Part shown: positions 44,914 through 51,406 of the stretch, in pieces
How the letters are laid out: each line of letters begins with the position of its first letter
Position numbering within the stretch: position 1 is the stretch's first letter
Source: Terriglobales bacterium
GTDB taxonomy: Bacteria; Acidobacteriota; Terriglobia; Terriglobales; Acidobacteriaceae
DNA: 64,000 nt
Direction of reading: 5' to 3'
Assembly: GCA_035651655.1 (NCBI GenBank)
Contig: DASRFG010000023.1
Coordinates: forward strand, 496,001-560,000
Translations under genes and position numbers: made by a program
The notes under the pieces: model-generated
Databases searched by the model: none
Told to the model about the DNA's origin: nothing
Seen by the model: only the letters and a program-made list of their open reading frames with translations

Positions 44914-45656
44914 GGCTTCGCCGCTGCTTCACGGCGCGCACGCCTGCGAGTGGGATGGACCAGCCAGGCCACGGCGATGCTGAGGACATACAACCCGACC
45001 ATCGGCGCGGCAAAGATGCACATGTTGAGAATGTCAGTCGTGGGCGTCAGAATCGCGGCGATGATGAATATCACCAGGATTGAATAGCGCAGGTTGCGCC
45101 ACATCCAACCGGCAGTGACCATGCCCATCAGCGACAGAAAGAACACCATGATCGGCATCTCGAAGATAGCGCCCAAGCCAATGATGATGGTTAAAAAAAG
45201 GTCGGTGTATTCGCTGATCGTTATCATGGGCTGGAACTGTTTGTCGTAGCCGATCAGAAAATTCAGCGCCTGCGGATACACAATTTCGTACCCAAAATAG
45301 CCACCCGCCACGAATAAAAAAATCGTTGAAAACATGAAGGGCATGACGTATCGCTTTTCGTTTCGGTATAACCCCGGCGATATGAACATCCATACCTGGT
45401 AAAGCACGTAGGGCGACGCAACAAACAATCCCGCCAGCAATCCGACCTTGATGTGAATGTTAAAGGTGTCTGTAGGATTTAAATAAACGAGCTTATCGGG
45501 AAGGTGATTGCGCTCGAGCGCCAGCATGATGGGCCGCTGCATAAGCGCCAGAATACGGTCCGCATACCAAAAGCAGGCGAAGAAGCCCACGGCCACGCCG
45601 AGCAACGAGTAAATGATGCGCTTTCGCAGCTCCTCCAAATGCTCGAGGAAGCTCAT
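44910..45656 (-). CDS. tatC: Twin-arginine translocase subunit TatC
   Basis: Core receptor of the Tat pathway, which exports folded proteins. The start is taken as ATG 45656 because GAGGAG lies nine bases upstream and the product then begins MSFLEHLEELRKRI, the usual TatC N terminus. An upstream ATG 45716 would overlap tatB. The 248-residue protein has six transmembrane helices; PYVLYQVWMFISPGLYRNEKRY is the family signature with the conserved Glu and Pro. A small basic C-terminal tail (PTRRRARREAAAKP) follows. It lies 52 bp after the TatA/B gene, as expected for a tat operon. Confidence 0.95.
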   Translation of the reverse strand: MSFLEHLEELRKRIIYSLLGVAVGFFACFWYADRILALMQRPIMLALERNHLPDKLVYLNPTDTFNIHIKVGLLAGLFVASPYVLYQVWMFISPGLYRNEKRYVMPFMFSTIFLFVAGGYFGYEIVYPQALNFLIGYDKQFQPMITISEYTDLFLTIIIGLGAIFEMPIMVFFLSLMGMVTAGWMWRNLRYSILVIFIIAAILTPTTDILNMCIFAAPMVGLYVLSIAVAWLVHPTRRRARREAAAKP

Positions 45657-45708
45657 GCTGGACATCTCCTCGTTTTGGAAACGTCCAGACAGAGGCGATA
45701 CGTCTGAA

Positions 45709-46014
45709 TCAGGCATCTGGGGCCTTGACGGGTGGCATTATTTCCGGCTCGGGAACGGATTCAACGTGAGCCAAGCCATCCCCGCTGGCCACCGTTCCCG
45801 GTGGAGGTTCTACGGGAGAGGTGGAATGGAGGTTGGTTTCAACTTCCAGGTTGTTGATTTCGGTTTCAATCTGCGCCTTGAACTCGTTGCTGGCACGCTT
45901 GAACTCGGCCAGGGCGCGGCCAATCTGTCGTCCAATCTCCGGCATCTTTTTAGGACCGAAAATGATCAGCGCCAGCACGAAAATGAAGATCATTTCGGAA
46001 AGACCGAGGTTCAT
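45709..46014 (-). CDS. tatB: Sec-independent translocase subunit TatA/TatB
   Basis: A 101-residue protein from ATG 46014; the open frame continues upstream without a plausible start. The N-terminal helix (LSEMIFIFVLALIIFGPKKMPEIGRQIG) contains the FGPKKMPE hinge, and an amphipathic helix follows. The rest is an acidic, Pro-rich tail. The Glu in the N-terminal helix (LSEMIFIF) is typical of TatB and the amphipathic helix is fairly long, but TatA and TatB are hard to separate in this phylum, where a single protein can serve both roles. Position before tatC supports the Tat assignment. No clear ribosome-binding site is visible. Confidence 0.9.
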   Translation of the reverse strand: MNLGLSEMIFIFVLALIIFGPKKMPEIGRQIGRALAEFKRASNEFKAQIETEINNLEVETNLHSTSPVEPPPGTVASGDGLAHVESVPEPEIMPPVKAPDA

Positions 46015-46240
46015 AAGCGAAGATTTTACCAGTTCTAAGTTGGTAGTTCCGAGGTTCCAGCACCGAGTAAGTTCAAAATTGGCTCGGAGCCTCGGTCCCT
46101 CCACCCCTTCCGCGCGCTCCAAATTTTGTGGCCTGCATGGGCGCTAGCGCATCTTAAGTAGTTGTAGAACTTGGGCGTAGGTACCCGGCTGATAACGTCT
46201 TTAAGGGTCACGGTTTGCGGATTTCGGCCTTGTGGCAGCA

Positions 46241-46249
46241 TGGTATACT
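46241..46249 (+). promoter_or_regulatory. Extended -10 promoter element upstream of the S41 protease gene
   Basis: TG, one base, then TATACT (46244-46249) matches an extended -10 promoter. It is about 70 bp before the protease ATG, and no good -35 box is seen at the usual distance. Extended -10 promoters often lack one. Confidence 0.42.
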
Positions 46250-46319
46250 GCGATTAAGTTTCGACTTGGTCTGCCTAACCAAGTCGCACTAATCCATCCC
46301 CAAGCTAAAGGATTTCAAG

Positions 46320-47915
46320 ATGGTACGTGGCGCTCGCCGGTCTTTGTTCCTGATCACGCTTATTCTCATTGCCTGCGGTTTTCTGGGCGTTCTCTTCGGC
46401 CAAAAGGTTGGAACCGCTACCTCCGGCAGCGACGGTGACATGCGCGATGGCTTGCGCGCGTTTAGCGACGTGTATGACGTGGTGGAGCAGAATTACGCTG
46501 AGCCAGTCAATGCCGATAAGGCGATCTACAATGGCGCCATTCCGGGCATGCTTCACGCCCTGGATCCCCATTCCAACTTCTTTGATCCCAAGTCCTACTC
46601 TCTTCTGCGCGAGGAGCAGCGTGGCAAATACTACGGCGTAGGAATGACGGTAGGCCCGCGAAACAACAAAGTAATCGTCATCGCCCCATTTGTGGGGACA
46701 CCTGCTTACCGCGCCGGCATTCACCCGGGAGACGTGATCATTGCGGTTGACGGCAAGCCCACGGACAACCTGAGCACCACCGATGTCGCCGAAATGCTCA
46801 AAGGACCCAAAGGCACGACGGTGCACATTACCGTTCTACGGGAAGGCAGCGACAAGCCGCTCGACTTTTCCATCGTGCGGGATGAGATTCCGCGGTACAG
46901 CGTTGATTTGCACTTCCTGATTCGCCCCGGGATCGGGTACATGCACGTTTCTGGTTTCCAGGAAACTACGGAGCACGAAGTTGCGCAGGCATTAGACGAA
47001 TTCGGCGATCTTAAAGGCTTAGTGCTTGATTTGCGTCAGAATCCCGGCGGACTGTTGAGCGAAGGGGTTGGCGTCGCAGACAAGTTCCTGCGCAAGGGCC
47101 AGGTGATCGTTTCGCATCGCGGACGCTCCAGCCCGGAGAAGGTCTATCGCGCCACTCACGGTAATGCAGGCAAGGATTACCCCCTGGTAGTACTGGTGAA
47201 CCGCGGAACCGCCTCGGCGGCAGAAATCGTTGCCGGCGCAATCCAGGACCATGATCGAGGTTTGATTGCCGGCCAAACTACGTTTGGCAAGGGCCTGGTG
47301 CAAACGGTTTATCCGCTTTCCGAGAACACCGGTCTGGCGCTCACTACCGCAAAGTACTACACGCCTAGTGGACGCCTCATTCAGCGCGAATACAACGGTG
47401 TCTCCCTGTACGACTATTACTACAATCGTGAGAATGAGGAACCCAATTCCAGCCACGAGGTCAAGCTGACCGATAGCGGCCGCACAGTTTACGGCGGGGG
47501 TGGAATTGCGCCAGACGTTAAGATTCCACCGTTGAAAGGCAATCGGTTCCAAGACACGCTGTTGCAACATTATGCATTTTTCAACTTCGCCAAGCACTAC
47601 ACCTTGACTCATCATCCCACCAAGAGTTTTGAGGTGGATGACCAGGTGCTGCAGGACTTCCGCCGGTTCCTCGAGCAAGAACACGTGGCCTTCACCGAGG
47701 CCGAACTGACAGAGAACCACGATTGGGTGCGCTCCAACATCAAGAGCGAAATCTTTATTGACGCTTTTGGTCAGGAAGAAGGGCTAAAAGTCCGCGCTGA
47801 AAGCGATCCTGAAGTGGTTAAGGGACTGGATCTTCTCCCCCAAGCAAAGCAACTTGCCGACAATGCCAAACACGTAGTGGCAGAGCGAAATGCCGCTCAC
47901 GTCTTGAACCGCTAG
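46320..47915 (+). CDS. C-terminal processing protease (S41 family, CtpA/Prc-like)
   Basis: A 531-residue periplasmic serine protease anchored by an N-terminal signal or anchor helix (residues 8-27). A PDZ domain (about 105-190: GVGMTV, GIHPGDVIIAVDGKP) precedes the catalytic domain. The catalytic dyad is Ser299 (NRGTASAAE) and Lys324 (TFGKGLVQT), 25 residues apart as in Tsp. The C-terminal 110 residues are a helical extension. It should trim or degrade exported proteins by their C termini. AAGG lies a few bases before ATG 46320, and a terminator follows at 47939-47963. It begins a new transcription unit after a 70-bp leader. Confidence 0.92.
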   Translation: MVRGARRSLFLITLILIACGFLGVLFGQKVGTATSGSDGDMRDGLRAFSDVYDVVEQNYAEPVNADKAIYNGAIPGMLHALDPHSNFFDPKSYSLLREEQRGKYYGVGMTVGPRNNKVIVIAPFVGTPAYRAGIHPGDVIIAVDGKPTDNLSTTDVAEMLKGPKGTTVHITVLREGSDKPLDFSIVRDEIPRYSVDLHFLIRPGIGYMHVSGFQETTEHEVAQALDEFGDLKGLVLDLRQNPGGLLSEGVGVADKFLRKGQVIVSHRGRSSPEKVYRATHGNAGKDYPLVVLVNRGTASAAEIVAGAIQDHDRGLIAGQTTFGKGLVQTVYPLSENTGLALTTAKYYTPSGRLIQREYNGVSLYDYYYNRENEEPNSSHEVKLTDSGRTVYGGGGIAPDVKIPPLKGNRFQDTLLQHYAFFNFAKHYTLTHHPTKSFEVDDQVLQDFRRFLEQEHVAFTEAELTENHDWVRSNIKSEIFIDAFGQEEGLKVRAESDPEVVKGLDLLPQAKQLADNAKHVVAERNAAHVLNR

Positions 47916-47938
47916 TTGGCGCTTCCTAAAAGATCCAA

Positions 47939-47963
47939 GGCCCGCATTTGCGGGCCTTTTGCT
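47939..47963 (+). terminator. Rho-independent terminator of the S41 protease gene
   Basis: A perfect GC-rich stem (47939-47946 pairs with 47949-47956; 2-nt loop, or a 7-bp stem with a 4-nt loop) is followed by a T-rich run from 47957. It starts 24 bp after the protease stop codon. Confidence 0.85.
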
Positions 47964-48158
47964 TTCCCTCGAAAAGAGAAATCTTTTGCACATTCGCCGA
48001 GATTAGATCGAGTCCCTGCAGAAAACTGATCGATTCTCCGGTCACCCCCTCCGGTTAAACATACTGTTTACTTATATTTAAGGTGCGCTGACATGGCTAT
48101 TCACGGCAATGATCCAGCAAAAGCTGCAGCCAGAGGTGGCCACGAACTTGCAAATCTA

Positions 48159-48178
48159 CGAGGGTGATCGCACCCTCG
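48159..48178. repeat. Perfect inverted repeat upstream of the Flp pilin gene
   Basis: Two 8-base arms (48159-48166 and 48171-48178) are exact reverse complements around a 4-base loop. No T-run follows, so it is not a terminator. It lies about 125 bp before the pilin ATG, just before the candidate -35 box. It could be an operator or an mRNA hairpin. Confidence 0.5.
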
Positions 48179-48198
48179 AGGCGAGGTAGGATCTCTGT

Positions 48199-48227
48199 TT
48201 GACTTGCCTATACCCTCATGGGAAAAT
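48199..48227 (+). promoter_or_regulatory. Candidate sigma-70-type promoter of the Flp pilin gene
   Basis: A -35 box TTGACT (48199-48204) is separated by 17 bp from GAAAAT (48222-48227), a four-of-six match to the -10 consensus. The pilin ATG is 77 bp further on. Confidence 0.35.
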
Positions 48228-48303
48228 GCGCAAACTCACCTCCTAGCCGGCATTTAACGCTCGTTCGATGACGGTTAGCAGACTTTCAGGCAAGGAGTGG
48301 TAG

Positions 48304-48471
48304 ATGAACGAACTTATCCGCAGGATGTGGTCCGATGAGAGCGGGCAGGACATCGCCGAGTATGCTGTGATGTTGGCTGTGATCCTGGTAATCGTGATCG
48401 GTACCATTCAGTTGATCGGCACCAAATCGAACACTGTCTTCTCTCAGGTCGCCAGCACTCTAGGCACATAG
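48304..48471 (+). CDS. Flp/Fap-family type IVb pilin
   Basis: A 55-residue protein. The short N-terminal leader MNELIRRMWSDESGQDIAEY is followed by a single hydrophobic helix (AVMLAVILVIVIGTIQLIG). This is the classic Flp pilin arrangement, with the Glu-Tyr pair at the start of the mature helix (GQDIAEYAVMLA), where prepilin peptidase would cut. It is the major subunit of thin Tad pili. AAGGAG lies seven bases before ATG 48304. No tad assembly genes (ATPase, TadB/C, secretin, prepilin peptidase) are in the window, so the machinery must be elsewhere. Receiver-only genes follow on the opposite strand. Confidence 0.9.
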   Translation: MNELIRRMWSDESGQDIAEYAVMLAVILVIVIGTIQLIGTKSNTVFSQVASTLGT

Positions 48472-48585
48472 ACCTTCAAACTTTATTAAGCTTCAAAGAC
48501 CGCCTTCTCGGATCGGCTCGCCCCAGACGCGGCGAGCCGAACCTATTCCACGGCCGGTCCGACCGCACTTTTACTTGTCGAACTT

Positions 48586-49005
48586 CTATTGCAAAGTGGT
48601 GCTAGTGTTTCGTTGCGGTCGCGATATGTCCGCAACAATCGCTTTCACTAGTTCAGAGGGAGTATTGGATTGTTGGTAGACCTGGGTGATGCCATTGTTG
48701 ATGGCCGCCTGGAAGGTAAGCACATCTGGTTCGCCAGGGGTTAGCACAGCTACGAAAGCGCGTGGGAAGACCAGATGCACCACTCCGGCCAGCGGCCAGC
48801 CATCCCCACCTTCGCCTAAACGCGACGAAACGATTGCTAGCTCGAAGTAATGCTGGGTGATGGCCATTAATGCTGTTGGTAGATCGCGCGCTACAACGCA
48901 GACGTAACCCTGGGCAGCCAGTGCCGACTGCATCCCCGACAATGCAGTGAGGTCCGAGTGAACGATCAGGGCCATTTTGCTCGGTTTAGCTCCCGCCGGA
49001 TTCAA
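48586..49005 (-). CDS. Degenerate receiver-domain protein (pseudo-receiver)
   Basis: A 139-residue protein starting with TTG 49005 in a TTGA overlap with the upstream receiver gene; ATG 48975 is an alternative. The CheY fold is recognisable, but key residues are lost: the acidic pair is His-Ser (IVHSD), the phosphoacceptor position is Ser60 (AIVSSRL aligned with AVIDLNL), and the Lys-Pro of beta5 is missing (QVYQQSNTP). It is therefore unlikely to be phosphorylated, and may act as a constitutive or ligand-free interaction domain. It ends the three-gene run of receivers. Confidence 0.78.
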   Translation of the reverse strand: MNPAGAKPSKMALIVHSDLTALSGMQSALAAQGYVCVVARDLPTALMAITQHYFELAIVSSRLGEGGDGWPLAGVVHLVFPRAFVAVLTPGEPDVLTFQAAINNGITQVYQQSNTPSELVKAIVADISRPQRNTSTTLQ

Positions 49006-49406
49006 AGTCGCACCCCCGTTTCGCGTTTGCGGGCCAGGAGCCGATTCACCGCCGGGACTAATTCCTCAAGGTTGACCGGCTTGGTAGCCAGATAATCCAC
49101 GTGGATTTGCAGCGCGACTCTCGAATTCGAAGTGCTGGCGTAGCCAGTACAGATCACGGTAACCGGAGCCGGACTTAGACCCTTGGCAGCGCGCGCCACA
49201 TCCAACCCTATATCCGGTTTCTCCATATTAAGGTCGGTAACCACGGCGTCGAATTTGTGACCATCCTGGAGTAATTCCAGCGCCTCGGAGCTGCTGTGCG
49301 CGGTGGTGACAGTATATCCTTCGTCCTGGAACACCATGCTCAGCGTGCGAGCAATGTTGACTTCATCGTCAACGATCAGGACTGAGGGCTTATCGGCCAA
49401 TGCCAT
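49002..49406 (-). CDS. Stand-alone response-regulator receiver protein
   Basis: A 134-residue receiver from ATG 49406 (the frame opens nine codons earlier). The acidic pair is in LIVDDE, the phosphoacceptor Asp58 in VVTDLNM, the Thr switch in VICTGYAS, and the Lys in ATKPVN, all intact. The loop after the Asp reads DLNMEKPDIGLD, without the usual MP. No output domain is attached, so it should work by docking to other proteins. It lies between two other receivers on the same strand (52 bp after one, overlapping the next). Confidence 0.9.
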   Translation of the reverse strand: MALADKPSVLIVDDEVNIARTLSMVFQDEGYTVTTAHSSSEALELLQDGHKFDAVVTDLNMEKPDIGLDVARAAKGLSPAPVTVICTGYASTSNSRVALQIHVDYLATKPVNLEELVPAVNRLLARKRETGVRL

Positions 49407-49458
49407 GGCGGGGTGACTCTGAACCAGCAGCATACCTTACATTAGATTCCTGAGCAGC

Positions 49459-49875
49459 TCAAGAAGCTGCCATCGCCAGGTTGTTGGCGCGGCGCGCTAC
49501 CAGCCGAAAGAGGGCGGCCTTCATTTCATCAACATCTACCGGTTTCAACGCAAGATAGTCTACCTTCAGGGCAAGGGCAGCTCGTAACTGCTCAATTGAT
49601 GGGTAGCCGGTGTAGAGCACCACGGCTGGCGGGATGGGGAGGCTTTTCGCCTCCTGGGCGAGTTCCAGTCCGAGACCCTCGCGCTCCAGATTCAAATCAA
49701 TGACTGCGGCATCGTAGCTGTGCTCTTTGAGCAGCTTGCGAGCCGCTGCGCCTCTGCCGACTGCAGTCACCAGGTATCCCTCTTCCTCTAAAATAAGTTT
49801 AAAGGTGAAAAGAATACCTGCGTCATCGTCAACCAGCAGGACTAACCCGAGTTTGGAGGACTCCATGGAATTCAT
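49459..49875 (-). CDS. Stand-alone response-regulator receiver protein
   Basis: The start is taken as ATG 49875 (138 residues); ATG 49866 or an upstream TTG is possible and no ribosome-binding site is decisive. The acidic triplet is in LLVDDDAG, the phosphoacceptor Asp in AVIDLNLEREGLGLE, the Thr switch in VLYTGYPS, and the Lys in ALKPVD. Like its neighbour it has the DLNxE-type loop in place of DxxMP. No output domain is attached. It is the first gene of a three-receiver run; the kinase is unknown, and the orphan kinase at 42423-43925 is one candidate. Confidence 0.9.
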   Translation of the reverse strand: MNSMESSKLGLVLLVDDDAGILFTFKLILEEEGYLVTAVGRGAAARKLLKEHSYDAAVIDLNLEREGLGLELAQEAKSLPIPPAVVLYTGYPSIEQLRAALALKVDYLALKPVDVDEMKAALFRLVARRANNLAMAAS

Positions 49876-50329
49876 GCTGGGGATTTGGTCCCTGTGGTAG
49901 TTGCGGGTGGGATGTGCCACTGCCAAAAACGGGTTGCATCTGGAGTCAACAGCGTTGTCTTTCGGCAACGGCTACTTTGCTTAACCACTAGCAGCAACCG
50001 AACGGCCGACGGCCTGTTTGGCGCGCTTCTCGTATCGCTGCCAGAGCTGCAGCCACCCAGGTAATCGCAACAGCCATAACCAGAGCGGAAATAAGCCACC
50101 TCCACGTAAGGTATTAGAGGCATGCCGTAGCGGGCGTGTTGGCAGGCCCGGCGATAATAGGCCATTTAGGCAGCACGGAAGAGAAAATTTAAGATCGCGA
50201 GTTGCTGTTTTCGTCCTGCCAAGCCGGCTTCGACGTGGTGGACCGGGCGAATTTGGTGGAGCTAGTCGGGATCACCCAGTACCGGCGAAGGTCGGCCTCG
50301 GGCACGATGCTGCGCAGATAGTGCGGAGT
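49876..50329. other. Gene-free region with the left tRNA-Ala repeat
   Basis: No convincing gene is present in 454 bp. A short plus-strand frame (about 50204-50329, ending TAG) has high GC at third positions and could be the stub of a broken gene, but matches nothing I know. The region contains the 20-bp tRNA-derived repeat at 50254-50273. Confidence 0.5.
50254..50273 (-). repeat. Left copy of a 20-bp repeat of the tRNA-Ala 3' end (att-like)
   Basis: These 20 bases are identical, in the same orientation, to 53594-53613, which is the CCA end, acceptor and T-arm of tRNA-Ala. Bases on either side differ. Integrases commonly use the 3' end of tRNA genes, leaving such a direct repeat at the far end of the inserted DNA. 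Confidence 0.7.
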
Positions 50330-50791
50330 TCACCAGATAAGGGTGACGTTCCCATCTCGGTTCCCACCCGCCCCATTGTGGACTACGAAAGTGTCGGGAC
50401 TGGCCACCCTGATATCAACCACGTGACCAAAATCAATGTAGAGGATATGGGTGCCAGCAACGCCGCTGAAGCCCTGGGTAATCGTAGATTTCAACGTCGA
50501 TTCCAGCCCCGTCCATTCTAGGAATGAAGCCGGAACATGTATCATGCTGACTTGGCCCACACCTCGAACGCCAGAGGTGTTGCAAACGCCCATAACTAGC
50601 ACCGGCCGGCTCGTTGCGGGTGTGATGGCCGCACTATCGGTGTTAGGGGCGAGGTTATAAGTGAGAACGGCCGCGTTGGCCACGGTAGTATACGCGTGTA
50701 TCCCGGGCACCACGATTGCAAGGGTCAAGGTAACAACTACTACAGACAGGAGCAGGCTTACCATACGAGAAACTGCACTGTGACTATTCAT
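50330..50791 (-). CDS. Hypothetical secreted protein
   Basis: A 153-residue protein with a signal peptide (VSLLLSVVVVTLTLAIVVPGIHA). The start is ATG 50791, with AGAGGA eight bases upstream. The mature part has strand-rich sequence (AVLTYNLAPNTDSAAI, RPVLVMGVCNTSGVRGVGQVSMIHV, GTHILYIDFGHVVDIRVA) and ends in VTLIW. I do not recognise the family. It lies inside the tRNA-bounded segment, next to a small membrane protein and the long repeat protein, all on the minus strand. Confidence 0.72.
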   Translation of the reverse strand: MNSHSAVSRMVSLLLSVVVVTLTLAIVVPGIHAYTTVANAAVLTYNLAPNTDSAAITPATSRPVLVMGVCNTSGVRGVGQVSMIHVPASFLEWTGLESTLKSTITQGFSGVAGTHILYIDFGHVVDIRVASPDTFVVHNGAGGNRDGNVTLIW

Positions 50792-50831
50792 TTGTTCGTC
50801 CTCTCTATAAAGGCCTTGAAGATGGTCTTGT

Positions 50832-51155
50832 TCAAAGGCGAATTGTGCTGCGTGTGGGCGATTTGGTTAACACATATTGAACATGCCTTATAAGGACACG
50901 GCGATAGCAAATGCCGAGTCCGACTGCGCCGCCTAAGGTCAACAAAACCGAGAGCAACTGCATTCGTCGTTCATGCGCGACGAGAGCGGCGGGATCGATG
51001 GGTTTTCCTGAGGCGAGCAGCGACGGGGGAATTACAAAGACGTTGTTTTTGACTTTCAGTCGTGGTGCCATGGCCTGAACGACGATTCCCAAGCCAAAGA
51101 TTACCCAGCATAAAACCACCAGAATCCGCCGCGGCCTGCGTGCGACCTCGAGCAT
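50832..51155 (-). CDS. Hypothetical small membrane protein
   Basis: A 107-residue protein with two hydrophobic segments (ILVVLCWVIFGLGIVVQAM and LLSVLLTLGGAVGLGICY) around a hydrophilic stretch with Pro and Lys. Basic residues at the N terminus suggest it faces the cytoplasm there. No motif is recognised. ATG 51155 has no strong ribosome-binding site. The next gene in transcription is the hypothetical secreted protein 40 bp downstream. Confidence 0.6.
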   Translation of the reverse strand: MLEVARRPRRILVVLCWVIFGLGIVVQAMAPRLKVKNNVFVIPPSLLASGKPIDPAALVAHERRMQLLSVLLTLGGAVGLGICYRRVLIRHVQYVLTKSPTRSTIRL

Positions 51156-51406
51156 GGTTCACCGCAACAGTTCTTCCCTTGGTCCAGTATCCTCAGAAAG
51201 AAACCTAGTGCGTGGCGGAAGATATATTGAGATTTCCGGGGAGTCAATGGGCAAAATCACGGTAGAAGTTCCTTGCGGACGTAGTGAAAATCCTTGCACA
51301 TGTGCAGCGGCCAGTGCCAGCCCCGCCAATTTAAGCGTTACCCTCTACGGTGCCGGAGAATCAATGCCCTCATAGGTATCGTCGGACAGAATGCCCATGC
51401 AAAAGT

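Larger units (their letters stand above)
47964..48303 (+). other. 340-bp leader region of the Flp pilin gene
   Basis: No protein gene was found except a 24-codon ATG frame at 48093-48167 that matches nothing. It holds the hairpin at 48159-48178, the promoter candidate at 48199-48227 and the pilin ribosome-binding site AAGGAG (48291-48296). An AT-rich patch (48060-48085) stands out from its surroundings. Confidence 0.5.

Noticed and set aside
48093-48167. A 24-codon ATG frame in the pilin leader
   Set aside because: No ribosome-binding site is clear and it resembles nothing; its end overlaps the inverted repeat.
51154-51375. Possible 73-residue plus-strand gene between two hypothetical genes
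   Set aside because: No ribosome-binding site, no family pattern, and codon use is not clearly coding; left unannotated.
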